NCBI RefSeq assembly: GCF_007289895.1 | Contig: NZ_CP041660.1 | Location: forward strand, 558,001 to 622,000 | Length of the DNA stretch: 64,000 nt | Origin: Catenovulum sediminis | GTDB lineage: Bacteria > Pseudomonadota > Gammaproteobacteria > Enterobacterales > Alteromonadaceae | Direction: 5' to 3' | Part shown: piece after piece, positions 57,001-64,000 of the stretch | Numbering within the stretch: position 1 is the first letter of the stretch | Layout of the letters: each line of letters begins with the position of its first letter | Notes under the pieces: model-generated | The model's database searches: none | What the model was told of the DNA's origin: nothing | Seen by the model: only the letters and a program-made list of their open reading frames with translations | Made by a program: the position numbers and the translations under genes

Positions 57001-58365
57001 ATGAACAAACTAACATGTTTTAAAGCCTACGACATTCGGGGCAAACTAGGTGAACAACTAAACGAAGATATCGCCTACCGCATTGGCCGGGCATACGGCG
57101 AAATACTCAAACCTAAAACTGTCGCCGTAGGCGGTGATGTTCGCGAAACCAGTGAAACATTAAAACTGGCGGTAGCCGAAGGATTAACCGACGCAGGCGT
57201 CGAAGTACTCGACATCGGCATGTCAGGCACAGAAGAAATCTACTTCGCAACCTTCCACCTAAAACTAGATGGCGGAATAGAAGTCACAGCCAGCCACAAC
57301 CCAATCGACTACAACGGCATGAAACTGGTTAAATCAGGCTCACAACCCATCAGCGGCGACACAGGTTTATTCGACATACAAAAAATGGCCGAAGAAAACA
57401 ACTTCCCGCCAGTCACGCAAAAAGGCAGCATCAAAACCGTCTCAATAATAGAAGACTACACAGCGCACCTACTCGGCTACATAAACCTAAATAACATCAA
57501 ACCATTAAAAATAGTCGCAAACTCAGGTAACGGCGCAGCGGGCCACGTAATAGACAAAATAGAAGCCGAATTTGCCGCCAAACAAATACCCATTGAATTT
57601 ATAAAAGTACACCACAACCCAGACCCAAGCTTTCCAAACGGCATCCCTAACCCACTGCTGCCCGAAAACCGCGCAGACACCGCAAACGCAGTAAAAGAAC
57701 ACAAAGCAGATATGGGCATAGCATGGGACGGCGACTTCGACCGCTGCTTTTTATTTGACGAAAACGGCGAATTTATCGAAGGATATTACATCGTAGGGCT
57801 ACTCGCCGAAGCGTTTTTACAAAAACACCAAGGCGCAAAAATCATTCACGACCCAAGACTGGCGTGGAACACAGTAGACATCGTAAAAAAATCAGGCGGT
57901 GAACCGATTCTGTGCAAAACCGGCCATGCATTTATAAAAGAACGCATGCGCAAAGAAGACGCCATCTACGGCGGCGAAATGAGCGCCCACCACTACTTTA
58001 AAGACTTCGCCTACTGCGACAGCGGCATGATCCCATGGTTATTAGTTGCCGAACTACTATGCGTAAAAGGCCAATCATTATCTTCACTGGTAAAAGAACG
58101 CATCGCAGCCTACCCATCCTCCGGCGAAATAAACAGTAAACTGGACGATCCAAAAGCCGCCATTGAACGAGTAAAAGCCAAATACTCAAACGACGCACTG
58201 GAAATCGACTACACCGACGGCCTCACCATGGTATTTGAAAACTGGCGCCTCAACATCCGCTGCTCAAACACCGAACCGGTATTACGCTTAAATATAGAAT
58301 CCAGAGCCGACATCACCCTAATGGAACAAAAAACGGAAGAAGTCCTAAGCCTAGTTAGAAAGTAG
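57001..58365 (+). CDS. manB: phosphomannomutase/phosphoglucomutase
   Basis: 454 residues. Active-site [13 protein letters not shown] with phospho-Ser98, metal loop DGDFDRC, sugar-binding [10 protein letters not shown] and phosphate-binding [10 protein letters not shown]. Interconverts mannose 6-phosphate and mannose 1-phosphate, feeding manC. Confidence 0.94.
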   Translation: MNKLTCFKAYDIRGKLGEQLNEDIAYRIGRAYGEILKPKTVAVGGDVRETSETLKLAVAEGLTDAGVEVLDIGMSGTEEIYFATFHLKLDGGIEVTASHNPIDYNGMKLVKSGSQPISGDTGLFDIQKMAEENNFPPVTQKGSIKTVSIIEDYTAHLLGYINLNNIKPLKIVANSGNGAAGHVIDKIEAEFAAKQIPIEFIKVHHNPDPSFPNGIPNPLLPENRADTANAVKEHKADMGIAWDGDFDRCFLFDENGEFIEGYYIVGLLAEAFLQKHQGAKIIHDPRLAWNTVDIVKKSGGEPILCKTGHAFIKERMRKEDAIYGGEMSAHHYFKDFAYCDSGMIPWLLVAELLCVKGQSLSSLVKERIAAYPSSGEINSKLDDPKAAIERVKAKYSNDALEIDYTDGLTMVFENWRLNIRCSNTEPVLRLNIESRADITLMEQKTEEVLSLVRK

Positions 58366-58417
58366 ATGCGAGCTACGAGCTTCGAGCTTCGAGCTTTGAG
58401 CTGCGAGCTTCGAGCGG

Positions 58418-58522
58418 TGTAGGTCGTCCCTTTAGGGCGACAATGTAGGTCGTCCCTTTAGGGCGACAATGTAGGTCGTCCCTTTAGGGCGACAATGTAG
58501 GTCGTCCTTTAGGGCGACAATT
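58418..58522 (+). repeat. four head-to-tail REP singlets, 26-bp period
   Basis: A 26-bp unit (TGTAG, then GTCGTCCCTTTAGGGCGAC, then AA) is repeated at 58418, 58444, 58470 and 58496; the fourth copy lacks one C. Unlike other clusters there are no right arms or spacers. A heptamer run (GAGCTTC) precedes it. Confidence 0.92.
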
Positions 58523-58583
58523 TCTAGCAACGAGCTTTGAGCTTTATTTATCAATAACATGGATTTTCAGAAAGGGATTTTTT

Positions 58584-58928
58584 ATGTATTACGAAAAACT
58601 CGCGATATGGCAGCGTAGTAAAGCTTTAACAATTGACGTTTATAGTACGCTGTCAAATTTAAGAGACTACGGATTTAAAGACCAAATAACACGCTCTATC
58701 TTGTCAGTTCCCAGCAATATAGCCGAAGGTATGGAAAGATACTCAGATATCGACAAGGCGCGTTTTCTAGTCATTGCGAAAGCCTCTATTGGCGAATTTA
58801 AAACACAGACTGACATAGGCGTAGAAATTGGTTATATTCCATTGCAAACAGGTACAGTATGGATGAACGAAGCCGAACAAATTTCAAAAATGATCGGCAG
58901 CTTTATCCACACACTCAAATCTAATTAA
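58584..58928 (+). CDS. four-helix-bundle protein (S23 family)
   Basis: 114 residues. Family marks: YEKLAIWQRSKALTIDVY, LSVPSNIAEGMERYS and KASIGEFKTQTDIG. Related to the proteins encoded in 23S rRNA intervening sequences; often found near polysaccharide genes. Function unknown. GAAAGGGA ribosome site upstream. Confidence 0.92.
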   Translation: MYYEKLAIWQRSKALTIDVYSTLSNLRDYGFKDQITRSILSVPSNIAEGMERYSDIDKARFLVIAKASIGEFKTQTDIGVEIGYIPLQTGTVWMNEAEQISKMIGSFIHTLKSN

Positions 58929-58989
58929 AGCTCGAAGCTCGTAACTTGAATCTCGAAGCTCGAAGCTAAAAAAACCTAAGGAGCCAAAT

Positions 58990-60156
58990 ATGAAAATAGC
59001 GGTAGCCGGAACAGGCTATGTAGGGATCTCAAATGCCGTATTACTTGCACAACACAACGAAGTAGTCGCACTTGATATCGTAAAAGAAAAAGTAGATTTA
59101 CTAAATAACAAAAAATCGCCAATAGAAGATGAATACATCCAAGAATACCTGGCAAACAAACCGCTAAACTTCAGAGCCACATTAGATAAAGAAGAAGCCT
59201 ACAAAGACGCTCAGTACGTTGTAATCGCGACACCAACAGACTACGACCCAGAAACCAACTACTTTAACACCCGCTCAGTAGAAGCCGTGATTAAAGACGT
59301 AATGAGCATCAACCCAGATGCGGTTATGATTATAAAATCAACCGTACCTGTTGGCTATACAGCCGATATAAAACAACAACTTGGTTGCGAAAACATCATA
59401 TTCTCACCCGAATTTTTACGTGAAGGTAAAGCACTATACGACAACCTATACCCGTCCAGAATTGTATTAGGTGAACAATCAGAGCGTGCTAAAGTATTTG
59501 CCGACCTACTGGTACAAGGTGCAATAAAAGAAAACGTAGACGTACTATTTACAGACGTAACAGAAGCCGAAGCCATAAAATTATTTTCAAATACCTATTT
59601 AGCAATGCGTGTTGCTTACTTCAACGAACTAGACACATACGCAGAGCGCCACGGCTTAAACACACGTCAAATTATCGAAGGCGTTGGCTTAGACCCAAGA
59701 ATTGGCAACCACTACAACAACCCATCGTTTGGTTACGGCGGCTACTGTCTACCAAAAGACACCAAACAGTTATTAGCAAACTACCACGACGTTCCTAACA
59801 ATCTAATAGCTGCCATTGTCGATGCTAATACCACTCGAAAAGACTTTATCGCGGATTCAATCATACGAAGAAACCCGAAAAAAGTCGGCGTATACCGCTT
59901 AATCATGAAAGCCGGCTCGGATAACTTCCGCGCATCATCAATACAAGGCATCATGAAACGCATCAAAGCAAAAGGTATCGAAGTAGTAATATACGAACCG
60001 GTACTAGAAGAAGACACCTTCTTTAACTCAAAAGTAATCAAAGACTTAAATGAATTTAAAGAAATGTCAGATGTAATTGTCTCAAACCGAATGTCAGAAA
60101 GCCTGCAAGACGTAGCAGACAAAGTATACACCCGCGATTTATTCGGCAGCGATTAA
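58990..60156 (+). CDS. ugd: UDP-glucose 6-dehydrogenase
   Basis: 388 residues, same length as the E. coli enzyme. N-terminal Rossmann motif [34 protein letters not shown], and catalytic Cys253 in [10 protein letters not shown]. Makes UDP-glucuronate for exopolysaccharide. A REP arm starts at the base right after the TAA stop. Confidence 0.95.
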   Translation: MKIAVAGTGYVGISNAVLLAQHNEVVALDIVKEKVDLLNNKKSPIEDEYIQEYLANKPLNFRATLDKEEAYKDAQYVVIATPTDYDPETNYFNTRSVEAVIKDVMSINPDAVMIIKSTVPVGYTADIKQQLGCENIIFSPEFLREGKALYDNLYPSRIVLGEQSERAKVFADLLVQGAIKENVDVLFTDVTEAEAIKLFSNTYLAMRVAYFNELDTYAERHGLNTRQIIEGVGLDPRIGNHYNNPSFGYGGYCLPKDTKQLLANYHDVPNNLIAAIVDANTTRKDFIADSIIRRNPKKVGVYRLIMKAGSDNFRASSIQGIMKRIKAKGIEVVIYEPVLEEDTFFNSKVIKDLNEFKEMSDVIVSNRMSESLQDVADKVYTRDLFGSD

Positions 60157-60304
60157 TGTAGGTCGCGGCTTTAGCCCGACATGTAGGTCGCGGCTTCAGC
60201 CCGACATGTAGGTTGGCCTGTAGGTCGCGGCTTTAGCCCGACAAATCTCGCAACATGCACGATTGTCGATTTAAAATTTGTCGCCCTAATCGGACGACCT
60301 ACAT
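60157..60304 (-). repeat. REP/REPIN cluster between ugd and hepT
   Basis: Three GGCT-type arms, a degenerate TTGGCC piece, spacer, then a CCCT-type arm mutated to CCGATTAGGG that encodes the end of the hepT gene. Reverse orientation. Confidence 0.88.
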
Positions 60305-60720
60305 GACCCACATAACCTTTCACTCATTTTTAAACCATAATTAACAACATCTAAATAAAGCTGTTGCTTAATAATGGCGACCAAAATCGCAGGCTCTAAA
60401 TTTAAATAATCATGAACAATGGCGTTACGCATCCCTACAATTTTACGCCACACAACCAACTCATCTTGGCTGATTGCACCCAACTCACACACTTTAACAA
60501 AAACCTGATAAGTATCAGACGGAACATTTATTTTATTCAGCTTAAGCCAATGCTTACTGATACCAATACAAGACTCAACCAAAATTTGCAAAACCCGCTC
60601 AGCCGCTTTACGCTCAATACGCGTCCAACTTCTGGAATTAAGCACATTCTCTAATTCAACTAAATCTTGATGATTTTCCCGGATATGTTCCTGAATAGAA
60701 CGAGCGTAAGCTTCAAGCAT
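60286..60720 (-). CDS. HepT-like toxin (DUF86)
   Basis: 144 residues. HepT signature R-x4-H-x-Y in RNAIVHDY, on an all-helical HEPN-type fold. HepT proteins are RNases or RNA-binding toxins inactivated by AMPylation by MntA partners. The last residues (about SCRSSD) and the stop are read from a REP arm. Overlaps mntA by 8 bp. Confidence 0.85.
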   Translation of the reverse strand: MLEAYARSIQEHIRENHQDLVELENVLNSRSWTRIERKAAERVLQILVESCIGISKHWLKLNKINVPSDTYQVFVKVCELGAISQDELVVWRKIVGMRNAIVHDYLNLEPAILVAIIKQQLYLDVVNYGLKMSERLCGSCRSSD

Positions 60721-61093
60721 AATGTTTCAAATGATGTTGGTAATCAATATCCCATTTTGACATGATAATGCGCTCTGTTTCCAGTTGCTTAAAATCATCT
60801 TTACTCAGCAAAACACAATTATCCTGCACAACCGTATAAGCCAAAGGAACAGATACCTGAGTAATATCAATAACCGACAGCGAACACCCCAAAGCTTGCT
60901 GCCAATCCATAGCTAACAACTCAGGACGCAACCTACGCTCTAAAACATCATGGTGGAAGGAAGAAAATAATACAGCCAGATCATAATCACTGTTTTGATC
61001 AGCCGAATTACGCGCCCGAGAACCATAAAGCCAAAGCACATCAATATCATGATGCGCCGCTGCTAACTGCTTTATTTTATCTAATAGACACAT
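60713..61093 (-). CDS. MntA-like minimal nucleotidyltransferase antitoxin
   Basis: 126 residues from the ATG at 61093 (MCLLDKIKQLAAAHHD); the longer open frame is repeat sequence and was not used. Motif GS-x10-D-x-D in LYGSRARNSADQNSDYDLAV is the MntA active site that AMPylates HepT. Order here is mntA then hepT. Confidence 0.87.
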   Translation of the reverse strand: MCLLDKIKQLAAAHHDIDVLWLYGSRARNSADQNSDYDLAVLFSSFHHDVLERRLRPELLAMDWQQALGCSLSVIDITQVSVPLAYTVVQDNCVLLSKDDFKQLETERIIMSKWDIDYQHHLKHYA

Positions 61094-61102
61094 AAAAAAC
61101 CT

Positions 61103-61366
61103 GTGGGTCGTGGCTTTAGCCCGACATGTAGGTTGGCCTTTAGGCCAACAATCCATAAATAAACGCCAATGTCGCCCTGTAGGTCGTGGCTTTAGCCCGA
61201 CAAATCTCGCAACATGCACATTGTCGCCCTAAAGGACGACCTACATTTAAGCTGCGAGCTTCGAGCAACGAGTAAACAACCTGTAGGCCGTGGCTTTAGC
61301 CCGACAAATCTCGCAACATGCACGTTGTCGATTTAAAATTGTCGCCCTAAAGGGACGACCTACATT
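61103..61366 (-). repeat. REP/REPIN cluster between YjbH gene and mntA
   Basis: Two to three reverse-oriented REPINs with the spacer AAATCTCGCAACATGCACGTT, a TTGGCCTTTAGGCCAACA arm (symmetric in its stem), and heptamer runs (GAGCTGC, GAGCTTC, GAGCAAC). An open frame at 61247-61435 is made of this material. Confidence 0.9.
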
Positions 61367-61409
61367 TGAGCTGCGAGCTTCGAGCAACGAGCAACGAGCA
61401 AAATCCACA

Positions 61410-63614
61410 CTACCGTAATTCAAAATACGCGGCACGCAACCTATCTTGATGCTTATACAAATAACTTAAACCCTTGCGGCCAAAATTATTAAAATGATTA
61501 TCTAAATGATAGAAGGTACGGGCTTCACTTGCCAACCCATAAGTTAAACCATTATGCTCCTCGCCTACCAAAGTATTCACAATATAACTCCAATCGGCTC
61601 TACCGCGAATATTAATATAACGAGAATTAAAATCTTTACGTGGCCCTAAAGCCACTGTAAAACCTAAACCAATGGTTTTTTGGTACTCATCTTCATAAAC
61701 AAAACCTTGCATTAAACCTTCATCTGCATTTTTAGTGGCCTTAAACTGCAAGTTAACTTCAACATCATCAAAATGGCGGCTTACTAACAAATGCAAACCT
61801 TCATCACCCGACCAAAACTTACCATACTTGGTAAAAAAGCTGGTATTTAACCAAGGTGAATAATACCGATACTTAGCCACAGAAATGGTTTTATCATTAT
61901 ATTGCGGTAACACCCCATAACAATCATACAAAGGTTTACTCGGGTCTTTTACACACGCCTGATCGTAACCTAACTCTTTTTCACCGGTATGATTATACTG
62001 GCCATAATAATAAAACAAGTGATGCTGGCCATTGTCACTTTGCCAACCGGCTTCAACCGCTGACAAACGGTAATCTTGCGAAAACTCACCATAATTTAGC
62101 ATTAACTTAGTATTAAACGGCAATTCAAACGTTTGGTGTAACATTAAATTATGTATACCCGTTTGTTGTCGTGAGCCAGCAAAAAACTTACCGTCTCTAA
62201 AATCTTCTGTTTCACGCAATTGTTTTAAATGAAACGCCGTTGCCGTTAAACCCGGCCACAAAGGGATAGGCAATTCAAGATGGGTTGCCCAGGCAAGCGA
62301 ATAATCTAACATACCCAACTCAGTGCCCACAGTGGTAACCAAATGCGGATAAAACGTAAGTTTAGGTTTAATAAAAAAGCTGCTGTCTTCTTTTAGCCAG
62401 TTAACTGAATCACCTGCGTTATTGGGCTGCTCAGCTAACTTCAAATCAGCCCCTTGCAAAAACGCACGGTAGTCATTTAAATTACCGCTCACGGCATCCA
62501 CCTGAATACCGCTTTGTAAAATTTGTACGGTAAAATGCTCAACTGACTCTGGCGACATTTTACTAACAATGCTCAGCACAACTGCAAAAGTATCAATATG
62601 GTTGCCACTATACAGATTGTTTTCAACCGCTATCACTAAATGCTGCTTTTGGCTATCAGCCTGATAGCCAGCCGTACCAATTTTAAAATCGGTAAAACCA
62701 CGGGCGCGCAAAGCCTGCCGAATTAATAAAAACGCATCCTGATTTGCAGTATTATTTTTTACATAATCTGGCTCTGCCACATATTTAATACGAGCTGGCT
62801 CGATATCCGCACGCGCTTGATACAAATTCGTATTTAAGCCAATGCCCCAATAGGTTTCATCAGACAAGGCATCTTCACTTGCGCCCAACATGGCTTTTGC
62901 AAAAAAACGGGTATGCCCACCCAGCCAATTTTTTGGGGTAGAAAGTTCAATACCATAATTGGTGCTAATCGCATCATGCTCTAACAACACAGCGCCCCAA
63001 TCATAAGGTTGCCATTTTACCGCAGCAAAGGTGCCATCTAAACGGCCTAAACGCGATTCACTTTGCCCAACACCCACTGATGCATCAAAATTATAATCAG
63101 CAAAATAACGCGAAAGCACAACATACTTAGAATCAAAATGATTGGCAGCGCCGCCTAAATCTTGAATACCCACAGCTAATTTAAACCAGTTTTCAGGGAT
63201 ATACGGCAGCGCAAATTTAATATTAGCAGAAAGATCAGAGCTTTTGCTGGTTGTGTCTTCGTATGCTGCATTACGGCCAGATACTTCTAAGTTATCCCAC
63301 AAGCCAGCTGCAAAGTGAAAGTTAGGGGTAGTACGATAACTGCCTAAACGCTCTGTTTGGTTAGAGTACATAAACACACCCTGCCCACCACCAAAACTAT
63401 AGGCGCTTGGGGTATTAAAATAACCACCAAAACCTTGTAATGATGGGGTTACGTAAGGGCTGCTGCTTGCGTTACTGCTGGTACTAGTACTTGCGCTCTC
63501 ATCCGCCCAACTATTAAAAGCAAAAGGCAGACACAAAACCGCCAGTTTAAAAACAGAAGTAGCAGATGTTAAATTACAAAGGTTATTTAAAGATAGGTAT
63601 CGTACAGTCATCAT
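61410..63614 (-). CDS. YjbH-like outer-membrane exopolysaccharide protein
   Basis: 734 residues. Signal peptide ending NSWA, then a YjbH-type barrel-rich protein: GFGGYFNTPSAYSFGGGQG, PNFHFAAGLWDNLEVSGRNA, DLSANIKFALPYIPENW, and later YGIELSTPKNWLGGHTRFF, in the pattern of YjbH. Family members work in extracellular polysaccharide export or assembly. Context with manC, manB and ugd supports this. Confidence 0.88.
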   Translation of the reverse strand: MMTVRYLSLNNLCNLTSATSVFKLAVLCLPFAFNSWADESASTSTSSNASSSPYVTPSLQGFGGYFNTPSAYSFGGGQGVFMYSNQTERLGSYRTTPNFHFAAGLWDNLEVSGRNAAYEDTTSKSSDLSANIKFALPYIPENWFKLAVGIQDLGGAANHFDSKYVVLSRYFADYNFDASVGVGQSESRLGRLDGTFAAVKWQPYDWGAVLLEHDAISTNYGIELSTPKNWLGGHTRFFAKAMLGASEDALSDETYWGIGLNTNLYQARADIEPARIKYVAEPDYVKNNTANQDAFLLIRQALRARGFTDFKIGTAGYQADSQKQHLVIAVENNLYSGNHIDTFAVVLSIVSKMSPESVEHFTVQILQSGIQVDAVSGNLNDYRAFLQGADLKLAEQPNNAGDSVNWLKEDSSFFIKPKLTFYPHLVTTVGTELGMLDYSLAWATHLELPIPLWPGLTATAFHLKQLRETEDFRDGKFFAGSRQQTGIHNLMLHQTFELPFNTKLMLNYGEFSQDYRLSAVEAGWQSDNGQHHLFYYYGQYNHTGEKELGYDQACVKDPSKPLYDCYGVLPQYNDKTISVAKYRYYSPWLNTSFFTKYGKFWSGDEGLHLLVSRHFDDVEVNLQFKATKNADEGLMQGFVYEDEYQKTIGLGFTVALGPRKDFNSRYINIRGRADWSYIVNTLVGEEHNGLTYGLASEARTFYHLDNHFNNFGRKGLSYLYKHQDRLRAAYFELR

Positions 63615-63665
63615 TATATTCTTTAAAAATATGGGCCGCCGATAAAAGCGACGTTTTTATTTCAA

Positions 63666-63857
63666 TGTAGGTCGTCCCTTTAGGGCGACAATTCAAAATC
63701 AATGTAGGTCGTCCTTTAGGGCGACAATGTGCATATTGCGAAAATTTGTCGGGCTAAAGCCGCGACCTACATTTTAGCTTCGAGCTGTGTAGGTCGTCCC
63801 TTTAGGGCGACAACGTGCATAATGCGAAAATTTGTCGGGCTAAAGCCACGACCTACA
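63666..63857 (+). repeat. REP/REPIN cluster near the window end
   Basis: Two CCCT arms, then a GGCT arm, then a complete REPIN with spacer GTGCATAATGCG. Lies between the YjbH gene start and the terminator below. Confidence 0.9.
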
Positions 63858-63869
63858 AGGCAACAAATA

Positions 63870-63897
63870 CAAAAAAGTCGACCGCTTGGCCGACTTT
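63870..63897 (-). terminator. rho-independent terminator, minus strand
   Basis: Minus-strand stem AAAGTCG...CGACTTT around a short CC/GG inner pair, followed by a T run. It ends the partial gene at 63903. Confidence 0.8.
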
Positions 63898-63902
63898 ATT
63901 AA

Positions 63903-64000
63903 CTATTTGGCTGATGCCAACCTAGCTTGTTTTTTCCTTAACCGCTTAACAGTCGCCCTGCGAACAAAACGAACCAGCTTCCAAACATGCATTAAGGCAT
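63903..64000 (-). CDS. C-terminal end of an unknown gene, 5' end beyond window
   Basis: 32 codons in the window, ending KRLRKKQARLASAK then TAG. Basic, helical tail. Too little to name. The terminator directly behind supports it as a true gene end. Confidence 0.5.
   Translation of the reverse strand, partial: ALMHVWKLVRFVRRATVKRLRKKQARLASAK

Noticed and set aside
58418-58522. CRISPR-like regular repeats
   Set aside because: Units are palindromic REPs joined directly without unique spacers, and no cas gene is present.
61094-61219. Longer 5' extension of the MntA gene
   Set aside because: The extra residues (for example GLKPRPTG) are translated REP palindromes; the ATG at 61093 gives the conserved protein.
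61247-61435. Open frame of 62 codons on the minus strand
   Set aside because: It consists mostly of REP and heptamer repeat sequence and overlaps the YjbH gene end; not a gene.

Overview
The window looks like the chromosome of a marine, polysaccharide-degrading gammaproteobacterium of the Alteromonadales (Catenovulum- or Paraglaciecola-like; this is inference). The evidence is rapA, ampDE, nadC, argR, creA, tapT and the mtnN/cobD-like pair with typical gammaproteobacterial sequences, low-to-medium GC, and a large GH32 / TonB-receptor locus.

Left part (1-28.2 kb): a fructan (levan/inulin-type) utilisation locus. It holds two divergent giant GH32 proteins with LamG and accessory modules, a third canonical GH32 lipoprotein, a SusC-like TonB receptor with a SusD-like lipoprotein, a fused di-haem cytochrome peroxidase/FG-GAP/ASPIC lipoprotein, a three-module probable glycan-binding lipoprotein, a LacI regulator, a fructokinase and a CUT1 ABC transporter. 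The transporter's binding protein is frameshifted and no ATPase gene is nearby. A palindrome, AACAACGTTGTT, lies upstream of almost every transcription unit and is very probably the LacI-type operator that ties the locus together. SusC/SusD is a Bacteroidota hallmark; here it is controlled by a LacI repressor and carries a proteobacterial-style receptor N-terminus. Between 7.9 and 10.0 kb is a decayed Rhs (polymorphic toxin) remnant with small orphan genes.

Middle part (28.3-38.8 kb): housekeeping genes. These are adenosine kinase-ahcY, mtnN-cobD-like, a DUF2726 protein, tapT, a GGDEF/EAL protein, and a DUF445/small membrane/Sel1-like/CreA gene run.

Right part (38.8-64 kb): housekeeping and envelope genes (rapA, phoH-PIN, Hpt plus REC-GGDEF, argR, ampE-ampD, an aspartic protease, periplasmic ligE plus a beta-CASP nuclease, nadC), then nucleotide-sugar and exopolysaccharide genes (manC, manB, ugd, YjbH-like) and a HepT/MntA toxin-antitoxin pair. 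Nearly every gap here is packed with one family of short palindromes. Each starts with GTAG, folds as a GTCG...CGAC hairpin, and is often paired head-to-head as a REPIN of about 85 bp. Runs of degenerate 7-bp repeats (GAGCTTC-like) often lie beside them. The family is absent from the first 38.7 kb. It supplies the stop codons of several genes, has undergone tandem duplication (185-bp, 131-bp and 26-bp units), and carries an IS10-like insertion whose target is one hairpin. I regard this REPIN/heptamer system and the chimeric SusCD-LacI fructan locus as the two most notable things in the window.
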